From Chryseobacterium aureum (GTDB taxonomy: Bacteria; Bacteroidota; Bacteroidia; Flavobacteriales; Weeksellaceae): a stretch of 64,000 nt of DNA. The DNA lies in contig NZ_CP034661.1 of assembly GCF_003971235.1 (NCBI RefSeq), positions 124,001 to 188,000 on the forward strand, written 5' to 3'. The notes beneath the pieces were generated by a model that was given only the letters and a program-made list of their open reading frames with translations, had not been told where the DNA came from and did not search any database. This document shows positions 27,336 to 35,142 of this stretch, in pieces (position 1 is the first letter of the stretch; each line of letters starts with the position of its first letter). A program made the position numbers and the translations under genes.

Positions 27336-28277
27336 ATGGAGCAAAACATTTTAGATTGTGTGATCGTTGGATCTGGGCCTTCTGGCTTCACCGCTGCCAT
27401 CTACGCAGCAAGAGCAGACCTGAAACCTGAACTGTATACAGGTCTGGAGCCGGGCGGGCAATTAACAACCACTACAGAAGTTGACAACTTCCCAGGGTAT
27501 CCAGCCGGGATTACAGGCCCTGAAATGATGATGGATCTGCAAAAACAGGCAGAAAGATTTGATACCAAAGTTCATTATGAAATGATCACTAAAGCTGAAT
27601 TCTCTAAAGAAGTTGGCGGTGTTCACAAATTATATGCAGGAAACAAAGAAATCCTTGCCAAAACAGTTATTATCTCTACAGGGGCTACAGCCAAATATTT
27701 AGGTCTTGAAGACGAGAAAAAATATGCAGGCGGTGGTGTATCAGCTTGTGCTACATGTGACGGGTTTTTCTACAGAGGAAAAGATGTAGTGGTAGTAGGA
27801 GCAGGAGATACCGCAGCAGAAGAGGCTACTTACCTTGCAAAGCTGTGTAAGAAAGTTACACTATTGGTGAGAAAAGACGTATTCAGAGCATCAAAAGCAA
27901 TGGTTCACAGAGTAGAAAACACTCCGAATATTGAAGTGAAATTCCACCATGAATTGATCGGTATTGAAGGAGAAAACAGTCTTGTGGAGAGAGCTGTAAT
28001 TATCAATAACCAGACTCAGGAAAAATCTACTGTTGATGTAGAAGGTATCTTCATCGCAATCGGTCACAAGCCGAACACAGATATCTTTGCCGGCCAGGTA
28101 GATCTTGATGAAAACGGGTATATCCTTACAGAGAAAGGTTCCTCAAGAACCAATCTTCCGGGAGTATTTGCAGCCGGTGACGTTCAGGATCACATCTACA
28201 GACAGGCTATTACAGCTGCGGGAAGCGGATGTATGGCAGCCATGGATGCAGAAAAATACTTGGCTGAATTACACTAA
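27336..28277 (+). CDS. trxB: Thioredoxin reductase
   Basis: An NADPH-dependent flavoprotein that keeps thioredoxin reduced. GSGPSGFTAAIYAARA is the FAD-binding Rossmann loop, the redox pair is Cys138 and Cys141 in CATCDG, GAGDTAAEEATYL is the NADPH loop, and GVFAAGDVQD is the C-terminal FAD motif. Its 313 residues fit the low-molecular-weight bacterial type. A strong terminator follows. Confidence 0.96.
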   Translation: MEQNILDCVIVGSGPSGFTAAIYAARADLKPELYTGLEPGGQLTTTTEVDNFPGYPAGITGPEMMMDLQKQAERFDTKVHYEMITKAEFSKEVGGVHKLYAGNKEILAKTVIISTGATAKYLGLEDEKKYAGGGVSACATCDGFFYRGKDVVVVGAGDTAAEEATYLAKLCKKVTLLVRKDVFRASKAMVHRVENTPNIEVKFHHELIGIEGENSLVERAVIINNQTQEKSTVDVEGIFIAIGHKPNTDIFAGQVDLDENGYILTEKGSSRTNLPGVFAAGDVQDHIYRQAITAAGSGCMAAMDAEKYLAELH

Positions 28278-28299
28278 TAACATTCAGTTTAAACAATAC

Positions 28300-28327
28300 A
28301 AAGCGTACCCTTGGGTACGCTTTTTTT
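28300..28327 (+). terminator. Terminator of trxB
   Basis: AAAGCGTACCC, loop TT, GGGTACGCTTT and a T-run, 22 bases after the stop. Confidence 0.9.
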
Positions 28328-28366
28328 CATAATTGACCCACAATAATCCCAACTGAAGACGGAATC

Positions 28367-28422
28367 ATTCCCCTCCCTTTGAAGGGTGGCGAAAATTCAA
28401 AGAATTTTTGACGGGGTGGTTT
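28367..28422. repeat. 56-bp GC-rich intergenic repeat, copy 2
   Basis: Same repeat as 9653-9708, starting CCCCTCCCTTTGAAGGG and ending GACGGGGTGGTTT, with only a few changes in the first third. Confidence 0.8.
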
Positions 28423-28640
28423 TCGAAAATTCTCATCTAAAATCACTTCCAGCCAGTTGGGAACGGTCTCCAGGTAGTTATGAAACCCTCTCCGGATACT
28501 TGTATAACCACCTCCAGGGGGTTCATGTACGGTCTTTACCCCCTTCGGAACGGGGTGTCCCCCTTAGTGAAGGGCCTCCAGACCCTTATGGAAGGGGCTA
28601 TAGGGGCTATAGGGGCTTCGGAAGGGGATAAACGGAATTT
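28423..28640. repeat. GC-rich cluster of short repeats and hairpins
   Basis: A stretch much richer in G and C than its surroundings. It has CCACCTCCAGGGGG, CCCCCTTCGGAACGGGG, a direct repeat GGGGCTATAGGGGCTATAGGGG and CTTCGGAAGGGG. An 81-codon open frame runs through it, but the composition and repeats argue that it is not a gene. It probably derives from the same repeat family as 28367-28422. Confidence 0.55.
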
Positions 28641-28654
28641 TTGAGGATACACAA

Positions 28655-28682
28655 TAAAAAAACGACCTCCACTGGAAGCCGT
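28655..28682 (-). terminator. Terminator of the XRE regulator gene
   Basis: Read on the minus strand, ACGGCTTC pairs (with G-T wobbles) with GAGGTCGT and is followed by TTTTTTT. It lies 22 bases past the stop of the minus-strand gene. Confidence 0.6.
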
Positions 28683-28704
28683 TTCTGTTATTTATTTAGA
28701 GAAA

Positions 28705-29088
28705 TTATCTCTTTTTCAACTTTTCATTTTCTGCTTTTAAAGCTTTAATCTGCTCTTTCAGAAGATTGATGTATTCCTGCTGGTTTTCCAAAAGATAATT
28801 GGGCACATTACAAAAAAGATTGTAATTAATACTTGCATTATCATTAAGACTTGAGCTGTCATTAAGGGTAGAGTTTTGGTTCTGCGTTTGAGAAACTCTT
28901 TCCTCTCTGATATCTTCTACAGAAACATTTAAAGCTCTTGCCAGTTTTTCCCATTCATCATCAAATATTCTGACATCTCCACTTTCTTTTCTGCTGTAGT
29001 TGGAGACATCCGTTGCCAGAATATCAGCAATCTGCTGTTGAGTATAACCTTTCTGTTTTCTTATCGTTCTTAGTTTCTCCATTGTCAT
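28705..29088 (-). CDS. XRE-family transcriptional regulator with C-terminal coiled coil
   Basis: A 127-residue regulator. The N-terminal HTH_3 domain (1-62) reads LRTIRKQKGYTQQQIADILATDVSNYSRKESGDVR. An Asn/Ser-rich linker (LNDSSSLNDNASINYN) follows, then a charged coiled-coil tail (INLLKEQIKALKAENEKLKKR) that probably dimerises it. Such small regulators are common in Chryseobacterium; the target is unknown. A TATATTTG -7-like element lies just upstream on the minus strand (29107-29114). Confidence 0.8.
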   Translation of the reverse strand: MTMEKLRTIRKQKGYTQQQIADILATDVSNYSRKESGDVRIFDDEWEKLARALNVSVEDIREERVSQTQNQNSTLNDSSSLNDNASINYNLFCNVPNYLLENQQEYINLLKEQIKALKAENEKLKKR

Positions 29089-29293
29089 AGGGTAGCTGTG
29101 TTTTTACAAATATAGAAAAAATGTGTGGTCTGTGAGGAGCAAAAATTATAAAATATAAAATTGAGTACTTTTATTTTTCAAGATTTATGATCCTGTATTT
29201 TTGAATCATTATTAAAGAGCTTCCTGTTCAGGATTGTAAATATCTTTATCCTTAAAGTAAAATTACTACATTTAATGACTAATCAAAAAGAAT

Positions 29294-29506
29294 ATGGAAA
29301 CAAAAGTTATCAAAATAACACACGTTACCGGAACCTATATCATTGAAGCTTCCCATGGAAAACTGAACGACCTGAAAACCCAGTTGGATAAATGCCTGAA
29401 CGACGAGCAAGCAGCAATTGTGGTAAAGGGAGAGGATGGAGATCAGTTTGTATATCCGTCCGAACTTTTAAAAAACAGCTTCATCGCTATCGTAGACATT
29501 GAATAG
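29294..29506 (+). CDS. Uncharacterised 70-residue protein
   Basis: A small soluble acidic protein (METKVIKITHVTGTYIIEAS to NSFIAIVDIE) with good flavobacterial codon use and a proper ATG. I recognise no family. It stands alone between the XRE gene and tRNA-Ser. Confidence 0.55.
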   Translation: METKVIKITHVTGTYIIEASHGKLNDLKTQLDKCLNDEQAAIVVKGEDGDQFVYPSELLKNSFIAIVDIE

Positions 29507-29583
29507 ATGATTGTTTTTCAGAAAATAATTCCCCTGATTCCTAGTCTATTATTAAGTTTTGTTAAAATTTGTGGGGGAAAAGT

Positions 29584-29614
29584 TTTGCAGAAAATAAAAA
29601 TCGTTCTATATTTG
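29584..29614 (+). promoter_or_regulatory. Promoter of tRNA-Ser
   Basis: TTTG at 29584-29587, 19 bases, TATATTTG at 29607-29614. This is a full match to the Bacteroidota primary promoter, with a start expected near 29621, about 28 bases before the tRNA. Confidence 0.8.
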
Positions 29615-29648
29615 CACCACTGAAAACAACGGTATAGCCGGAGTTCAG

Positions 29649-29733
29649 GGAGAGTTGGCAGAGTGGTCGATTGCGGCAGTCTTGAAAACTGTTGACTGTA
29701 ACAGGTCCGGGGGTTCGAATCCCTCACTCTCCG
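29649..29733 (+). tRNA. tRNA-Ser (anticodon UGA)
   Basis: The acceptor stem GGAGAGT (29649-29655) pairs with ACTCTCC (29726-29732), followed by discriminator G. The anticodon loop CTTGAAA carries TGA. A long variable arm follows, as in class II serine tRNAs, and then the T-arm with GGTTCGAATCC. The CCA end is not encoded. Confidence 0.95.
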
Positions 29734-29747
29734 CAATAGTCAAATAT

Positions 29748-29777
29748 AAACCTACTGATAATCAGTAGGTTTTGTCT
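29748..29777 (+). terminator. Terminator after tRNA-Ser
   Basis: The palindrome CCTACTGATAATCAGTAGG with flanking AAA/TTT and TTTTGT downstream, 15 bases after the tRNA. Confidence 0.75.
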
Positions 29778-30200
29778 TTTATTAAAGTTTTTTTACATTT
29801 TTCCTACATTTCTTATATCACTTCTTATCTCGATGCCTCATTTATCAAACTTTCAGGGGCAAAACTGACAGCCGTATCTCTCGAAAAATCCCCAAACTAA
29901 AAATATTTCATCTTTTTTTTAGATAAATAGAGATAATCCTGATATCAAAAGGAGGGTCACTATCAAAACTAAAACAAAGGGAACGGCTTGTTGTTCATAC
30001 TGGTAGTTAAACTGCATAAAAAAAGTTGGTTAAGGTATTTAACAGAGGCCTCAAATTCTGGCCAAAACCAGAGTTCTGGAATCACGCCCTTTCTAATCAA
30101 TCGTAGTTTTACTACACTTTTAAAGTTTTTCAAAATTTGTATATGTGGTATTATACATTTGTCTATATTTGGTGATATAAACACAAATGCCACCGTATTA
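29778..30200 (+). promoter_or_regulatory. Gene-free lead-in to vgrG with two -7-like elements
   Basis: The frame of vgrG is open back to 29988, but the extension (hydrophobic and not VgrG-like) is unlikely to be translated. TACATTTG (30154-30161) and TATATTTG (30164-30171) both match TAnnTTTG and lie 30-40 bases before the chosen start. No TTTG sits at exactly 19 bases from either. I found no copy of the tRNA 3' end beyond the module that would mark an attachment site. Confidence 0.45.
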
Positions 30201-32447
30201 ATGAGAAAAAATATTTCCAATTCTGAAAAGATTTCAGAGAACCATATAGCAGGTATTAACCGTGTGGTTAAGCTCGATATTGTGGTTGAAGGGAAATCCA
30301 TCAGTCATTTTAAACACTTCCGTTTACATCAAAGTGTCAGAACACATCACTATTTTGAACTTACTTTAGCTCATGATTCTTTGGGGGAAGTACAGAATCA
30401 TAATCTTGAAAAAGCCCAGCTATTTTTAGGTAAACGAGTTACGGTAACTTTCAAATATAAAGATACTGAAAACGAAAGTCCTGAAAGAACATTTGTAGGG
30501 GTCATTACAAAAGTTGCATTTAGCCAAGAACAAATGAACCTTGGTAATATTGTTCTCAAAGGCTGCAGCCCAACAATTCTGATGGATTCTGCTCCACATA
30601 CTCAGAGTTTCGGAGGCAGTCAATCTGTAAATACTGCTATCATTGCAGATAGAATTATTAAGGAAGCATTAGGAACGAGTAAATTTGATTTCAGAATAGA
30701 AACCCAGAATAAAGGTTACATCAATTACAGTGCACAGTATTGTGAGACTCACTACAATTACCTAACCAGACTTGCAGAAGCTTATGGAGAGCAATTTTAC
30801 TATGATGGGTATGTGCTGCACTTTGGCAAGCTTCCCCCTCATGAAAAACCTATCCAACTCATTTATGGGAGCAATGTTAATGATGTTCAGGTAGAGTTAA
30901 AAGCAGTTCATACAAAACCAGAATACTTTGGTTACAACAGCAGTACCCATGCTAAAATGAATGGTTCTGACACTGCTATAAAGCATTTAGGAGACCTATC
31001 ATTCAAAGCCTATGAGCTGAATGACAATATTTTTAAAACCCGTTCACTGACTCCCACCCCTATTAATGCTAATATGTTCCTTGATGTGGATGATTCCCAA
31101 ACAAGTGCAAGAGGTAGCAAGGCTGTAGAGGTTTTTACCGTTTCAGGAAGCACAACAGTTCCCTTTTTATTCATAGGTTGTGTAGCAGATATAGACATGA
31201 GAAAACAGGATAGTAACCAAACTTCCCACTTCACTACATTAATGATGACAGAGGTAAGCCATGAAGTGGATGCCAGAGGGTATTATACTGGAAGTTTTGA
31301 AGCTATAGCCGAGGGAACAGGTTTTATGCCTAAGCCAGATTTTGTAATGCCGAAAGCAGAGCCACAGATAGCCACGGTCATTTCTAATATAGACCCTTTA
31401 AATCAGGGTAGAATACAGGTGCAATTTGATTGGCAGTTGAACGATACCACTCATTTTATTAGAATGATGAGTCCAGATGCAGGTGGCACAGATGCAGTAA
31501 GCCAGAATAGAGGCTTTGTAGCTGTTCCAGAAATTGGAGACCAAGTAATGGTTAACTTTGAATATCATAACCCAGATTTTCCCTTTGCAATGGGTGGAAT
31601 GTTCCACGGTGGTGTAGGCTTGGGAGGAGGAATGGATAACCGTGTAAAATCCCTACAGACCAGAAGTGGACACAGATTAGTGTTTACAGAAGACGAGAGT
31701 ATTTTACTGACAGACAAGAGTGGCAATGAGCTGAGGTTTGATACAGAGGGAAGCAATATAAACATCACAGCCCCCGAAACCATTACCATAAAATCCAAGA
31801 ACCTTAAATTTGATATTGAAGAGAATATCGAGACCAAAGCAGGTAAGAATATGGATACCAATGTTGGAGAGAATATTAAGATTATTGCTAAGCAGGAGAT
31901 AAGCCAAGACAGTGGTAAGAAAACTATTATCAATGCTGGAACTAATACTGAAATATCAGCAAAAGCCCACCTAGACCTCTATGGTAAAGAGAAATTTATA
32001 GGTTATACAGATGGACAGACAGAGTTCGGAGCAAAAGACAGAATGCATGTGTATGGTGCTAATTCACTACTAACTGCTAAGGATAAGATTGAATACAAAG
32101 CCCCACAAATGAATAAACTTCCTCAGAATGGGGAGTTTGAGTATACGAAAGAAAGACAGATTGCATCAATGTATTGGGCTTATGAAGAGGAAAATACTTC
32201 TCTGATGGATGACTCTAAGTTTTTTGTAGACATGAATCTTATTGTTCAAACAAGAAACTACGAAGAGGGAGAAAGTATTGATGTTACTATAAAGTCTGAT
32301 GATGGAGAACCTTTAGCAGATGGACTAAATGAACTAACTTTATCAGGAATGGTTGACAGAGATGGAATTGTAATCTTTAAAGAACCTCTAAAATCCTATA
32401 CTCTTGAACTTATGAAAGAAGAGGAAGGAGAAACAGAAAACACATAA
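30201..32447 (+). CDS. vgrG: Type VI secretion spike protein VgrG (orphan)
   Basis: VgrG trimers tip the T6SS tube and carry effectors into target cells. I start at ATG 30201 (MRKNISNSEKISENH; 748 residues). The N-terminal gp27-like part (about 20-370) includes TIIKEALGTSKFDFRIE-type segments and YNYLTRLAEAYGEQFYYDG. The gp5-like OB domain reads QIATVISNIDPLNQGRIQVQF to GDQVMVNFEYHNPDFPFAMGGMFHGG. Beta-helix repeats follow (NITAPETITIKSKN, ETKAGKNMDTNVGENIKI). A C-terminal extension of about 80 residues (from QTRNYEEGESIDVTIKSDDGEPL) looks like an added adaptor domain. An effector, immunity and PAAR-like gene follow; no T6SS structural genes are in the window. Confidence 0.92.
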   Translation: MRKNISNSEKISENHIAGINRVVKLDIVVEGKSISHFKHFRLHQSVRTHHYFELTLAHDSLGEVQNHNLEKAQLFLGKRVTVTFKYKDTENESPERTFVGVITKVAFSQEQMNLGNIVLKGCSPTILMDSAPHTQSFGGSQSVNTAIIADRIIKEALGTSKFDFRIETQNKGYINYSAQYCETHYNYLTRLAEAYGEQFYYDGYVLHFGKLPPHEKPIQLIYGSNVNDVQVELKAVHTKPEYFGYNSSTHAKMNGSDTAIKHLGDLSFKAYELNDNIFKTRSLTPTPINANMFLDVDDSQTSARGSKAVEVFTVSGSTTVPFLFIGCVADIDMRKQDSNQTSHFTTLMMTEVSHEVDARGYYTGSFEAIAEGTGFMPKPDFVMPKAEPQIATVISNIDPLNQGRIQVQFDWQLNDTTHFIRMMSPDAGGTDAVSQNRGFVAVPEIGDQVMVNFEYHNPDFPFAMGGMFHGGVGLGGGMDNRVKSLQTRSGHRLVFTEDESILLTDKSGNELRFDTEGSNINITAPETITIKSKNLKFDIEENIETKAGKNMDTNVGENIKIIAKQEISQDSGKKTIINAGTNTEISAKAHLDLYGKEKFIGYTDGQTEFGAKDRMHVYGANSLLTAKDKIEYKAPQMNKLPQNGEFEYTKERQIASMYWAYEEENTSLMDDSKFFVDMNLIVQTRNYEEGESIDVTIKSDDGEPLADGLNELTLSGMVDRDGIVIFKEPLKSYTLELMKEEEGETENT

Positions 32448-32457
32448 AGACACTATC

Positions 32458-33219
32458 ATGAATATTAATAACTTTATACCAATTCTACTAGAGCAACGAC
32501 GAGGTATTGTTGCCACAAGTGGGAACCAACAGACAAGACCAGTACAGGTTTTAAGACCAAGTTGGAGAGATATGATTAAAAATTATCCTAATACTTCTAT
32601 TAAATCCAAAGATTTATATAGTGATATTGGAGGTGCATTTCCAAAGTTTAAAACTGATGAGGAATTGTTAAGTTCTTACTTAGCTAATTCATGTGCTATA
32701 AGAATGAGCAGGGGGTTAAATTTAAGTGGATTTAAATTACCCCAAAGTAATAAAGGTTATGGTACGAAAGGAGGTGTAATGAGTGGTGATAAAAGTCTTT
32801 CTTATTGGCTTAGAGTTAGAGAGCTAAGCCCATACCTTGCAGACCATTTGGGAAAACCTGAAATAGATTATTCTTTAACTAATTTGGCAATGCCAGAACA
32901 GTATAAGAAGAGAACTTCTTTAACACCTACTGAATGGCAACAAGTAAAAGCTAAAAAACAGAAATTAACAACTGACCAATGGAATAAAATTAAGAGCACG
33001 AAAGGTATTGTTGTTTTTGATGTTTCTGGGTGGGGAGATGCTACAGGACATTTCACTTTATGGGATAAAGCTCACTTGATTTACCCAGGAGGAATTGAAC
33101 ATGATACTGCTGGTAATGATAGGTATTATTTTAGTATGCTATACTACGGATGGAATGATAGAAAAAAAGAATTAACATTGGTGCAAACAAATAGAATAAG
33201 AATATGGGAATTAAAATAA
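32458..33219 (+). CDS. tae4: Tae4-like T6SS peptidoglycan amidase effector
   Basis: An NlpC/P60-like amidase toxin expected to cut the stem-peptide crosslink of a rival cell's peptidoglycan. The catalytic cysteine is Cys79 in NSCAIRMSRGLN, and the catalytic histidine is His198 in ATGHFTLWDKA. Both motifs are typical of Tae4 (N-CA-R-S and G-H--LW). At 253 residues it is longer than the usual 160 or so. The extra length is an N-terminal extension of about 45 residues and an insert at about 135-182 (LTPTEWQQVKAKKQKLTTDQWNKIKS region). It starts 10 bases after vgrG, overlaps the immunity gene, and has no signal peptide, as expected for T6SS cargo. Confidence 0.88.
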   Translation: MNINNFIPILLEQRRGIVATSGNQQTRPVQVLRPSWRDMIKNYPNTSIKSKDLYSDIGGAFPKFKTDEELLSSYLANSCAIRMSRGLNLSGFKLPQSNKGYGTKGGVMSGDKSLSYWLRVRELSPYLADHLGKPEIDYSLTNLAMPEQYKKRTSLTPTEWQQVKAKKQKLTTDQWNKIKSTKGIVVFDVSGWGDATGHFTLWDKAHLIYPGGIEHDTAGNDRYYFSMLYYGWNDRKKELTLVQTNRIRIWELK

Positions 33220-33596
33220 TGAGTATAGTTTTATGTGTATTTTTTAGTACAATAATAACAGCACAGACTGAAAGTACAATTCTAAAAAAATATGCTTTAC
33301 ATAAATGTTTGTCAAATAATTATAAAAATGCTGACCCTTCATTTATCAGTCATGATTATTCAGCATCATACATGTTTCAAATTAAAAGAGCTGACTATAA
33401 TAAGCTCAATTTATTAGATAAACATATAGAGAAAACAACTTCTGATTACTATAAAATGGGAATTACGGAAAATCTTGAAGATAGTAAAGCTAATTATATT
33501 TTTTGGTACTGTATGGATTTTTATGAATCTAAGGAGCTAGATAGTTACATCAAAAAACTTGTTGGAGTAGCATCCAAAAAGAAAACAAAAAAATGA
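33204..33596 (+). CDS. tai4: Tai4-like periplasmic immunity protein
   Basis: A 130-residue protein with a signal peptide (IKIMSIVLCVFFSTIITAQ), which is what protection against a periplasmic amidase requires. The mature part is mostly helical with conserved-looking cysteines (HKCLSNNY, FWYCMDFY), as in Tai4-type immunity proteins. An alternative start is the ATG at 33219, which overlaps the stop of the effector (TAATG). Overlap with the toxin gene fits tight toxin-immunity coupling. Identification rests on context and signal peptide more than on sequence. Confidence 0.75.
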   Translation: MGIKIMSIVLCVFFSTIITAQTESTILKKYALHKCLSNNYKNADPSFISHDYSASYMFQIKRADYNKLNLLDKHIEKTTSDYYKMGITENLEDSKANYIFWYCMDFYESKELDSYIKKLVGVASKKKTKK

Positions 33597-33600
33597 CAAT

Positions 33601-33930
33601 ATGCCTCAACACATCACAGATACCACCCAGCTCAAATGTGATAAAGGAACATCACCAACTCCACTCACAGTAACAAGTCAATCCTTTATGACGATTGAAG
33701 GGAAGCTACAAGCTACAGAAGAAGATAAGCAACCAAATACTAACATTAAACCTTTTGGAATGTGTAGTGTCTTAAGGTCTTATTGCTCACCATCACCTGT
33801 TAAGTGGGAGAATGTCTCTGATTTTGAAATTGAAGGCAAAAAAGAGTTATTAGATAGTTCTACATGCCAGTGTTCTATCGGTGGTAAAATATCAGTTGTA
33901 CAGTCAGCACAGAGTTTTGTTCAGGAGTAA
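33601..33930 (+). CDS. DUF4280 PAAR-like tip protein
   Basis: A 109-residue protein of the DUF4280 family, regarded as PAAR-like caps on VgrG. The family features are TQLKCDKGTSPTPLTV, NIKPFGMCSVLRSYCSPSPVKW, and LLDSSTCQCSIGGKISVV, which hold five cysteines and glycines likely to bind a metal or form the sharpened tip. It starts 4 bases after the immunity gene and closes the vgrG operon, before a hairpin. Confidence 0.85.
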   Translation: MPQHITDTTQLKCDKGTSPTPLTVTSQSFMTIEGKLQATEEDKQPNTNIKPFGMCSVLRSYCSPSPVKWENVSDFEIEGKKELLDSSTCQCSIGGKISVVQSAQSFVQE

Positions 33931-33935
33931 AAAAC

Positions 33936-33972
33936 AGTCTGGTTTTTAGCTAAAAACCAATCTGCCTTTTGT
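33936..33972 (+). terminator. Hairpin ending the T6SS module
   Basis: The perfect palindrome TGGTTTTTAGCTAAAAACCA (33940-33959), followed by CTTTTGTTT. It lies 9 bases after the last gene. From here to 34105 I see nothing further. Confidence 0.6.
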
Positions 33973-34105
33973 TTCAGATAACTAACTGGTAGTCATTTGA
34001 TTAATATGTGAAACAATAGCTTTATGTTATTAAGAAGTATTTCAAGATAAAAAATCCCCTTCAAATTGTTTTAAATAAGCATCCGTTAATCAATTAATTA
34101 ACCTG

Positions 34106-34441
34106 TATATATCAAGCAATTTCCATTATCTGATATCCAATTATAAGCTGATCACGATAGGAACTTTAATTGTACTGATAAGCAACAGTATTATGTCGGC
34201 GCTCTTTTTTAGGATTTTACATTTTAAATGGCAGGATAGTTTTTATGGGGGTGCGCTGCTTTCTCAGACAGGTGAATTTGGAATACTGGCTATTTCGATT
34301 GCTTACAAAACCGGTATGGTAGGTTAAGGGTATGATCTCTATAAAGCCGGGCTGGGTATTACCTGCTTATCACTTTTACTGTCCACCATATGGATTAACT
34401 GCGGGACGTTTTTCAGACTTCGTAAAAAGATTTTGTATTGA
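34106..34441 (+). pseudogene. Remnant of a CPA2/KefB-type cation:proton antiporter
   Basis: The frame reads YISSNFHYLISNYKLITIGT and then IVLISNSIMSALFFRI. Next comes GGALLSQTGEFGILAISIAYKTGMVG, then an in-frame TAA (34325-34327), and it continues GYDLYKAGLGITCLSLLLSTIW to a stop at 34441. LLSQTGEFGIL is the well-known GEF motif region of KefB-like antiporters. Only about 110 residues of the C-terminal membrane half remain, with no start, so it is a broken fragment. The 170 bases after it hold only the leader of hsp20. Confidence 0.75.
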
Positions 34442-34612
34442 GAATAGAAAATGAGTGTATTCTTGTAATCAGTGCTTTATGTCACTATTTCTGAAAAAAT
34501 GACAGAATATCTGAAAAATTTTCACACTTGCTTACATGGTATTTTTTTTGTAATTTTTGATGTACAGCTGGCCAGCTGATGTGTTTTTTAAGGATTGTTA
34601 AACTTAATTAAA

Positions 34613-35074
34613 ATGATTGCTATGAATAATCTAATAAGAAGAAACGGAAACAGCAACTTGGGCTTTTCAAGTGTCTTTGATGATTTTTTTGGTCGTGAAC
34701 TTTTTAACTGGGGCAATAACAATTACTCATCTACCAGTACAACCGTACCATCGGTAAATATAAAGGAGAATGGAGATGCTTACGAGGTTCAGGTAGCGGC
34801 ACCAGGGATGAATAAAAATGATTTTCAGATCAGGCTGGATGGTAATCTGCTTACCATTTCATCAACGAAGGAAGACCGTAAAGAGACAAAAGATGACAAT
34901 TTCACACGAAGAGAGTTCAGTTACCAATCCTTCCAGAGAAGTTTTGAGCTTCCGAAAGATGTGGTGGATCAGGATAACATTCATGCTAAATATGAAAATG
35001 GCCTTTTAATGTTAACCATCCCTAAAAAAGAAGATGCGAAGCAGAAACCTCCCAGAATGATTGAAATATTATAG
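34613..35074 (+). CDS. Hsp20/alpha-crystallin small heat-shock protein
   Basis: A holdase chaperone that keeps unfolding proteins soluble. The alpha-crystallin domain runs from VPSVNIKENGDAYEVQVAAPGMNKNDFQI to MLTIPKKEDAK, with the dimerisation loop and the A/G-L-L motif (YENGLLMLTIPK). The short N-terminal arm is NNLIRRNGNSNLGFSSVFDDFFGREL. Either ATG 34613 (MIAMNNL) or 34622 may be the start; an open TTG at 34595 is unlikely. A strong terminator follows. Confidence 0.93.
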   Translation: MIAMNNLIRRNGNSNLGFSSVFDDFFGRELFNWGNNNYSSTSTTVPSVNIKENGDAYEVQVAAPGMNKNDFQIRLDGNLLTISSTKEDRKETKDDNFTRREFSYQSFQRSFELPKDVVDQDNIHAKYENGLLMLTIPKKEDAKQKPPRMIEIL

Positions 35075-35085
35075 AAATAATACAG

Positions 35086-35117
35086 AATTGGCTACCAAAA
35101 GGTAGCCAATTTTTTTA
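35086..35117. terminator. Terminator of hsp20
   Basis: AATTGGCTACC, loop AAAA, GGTAGCCAATT and a T-run. It also faces the end of the convergent phzF-like gene. Confidence 0.9.
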
Positions 35118-35142
35118 TTTTTTTTATCGCGTGAATAAAAAT

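Noticed and set aside
28386-28631. 81-codon plus-strand ORF in the repeat cluster after trxB
   Set aside because: It is made of GC-rich direct and inverted repeats, has Gly/Pro/Arg-rich low-complexity translation and no recognisable domain.
29518-29736. 72-codon minus-strand ORF over tRNA-Ser
   Set aside because: It is the antisense of the tRNA gene; its [10 protein letters not shown] start is the well-known false translation of tRNA regions.
29988-30200. 71-residue N-terminal extension of VgrG
   Set aside because: It does not resemble any VgrG N-terminus, contains promoter-like elements, and ATG 30201 gives a normal start.
29733-34000. Genomic-island attachment site at tRNA-Ser
   Set aside because: I looked for a copy of the tRNA 3' end (GGTTCGAATCC, CACTCTCCGC) after the T6SS module and found none; no integrase gene is present.
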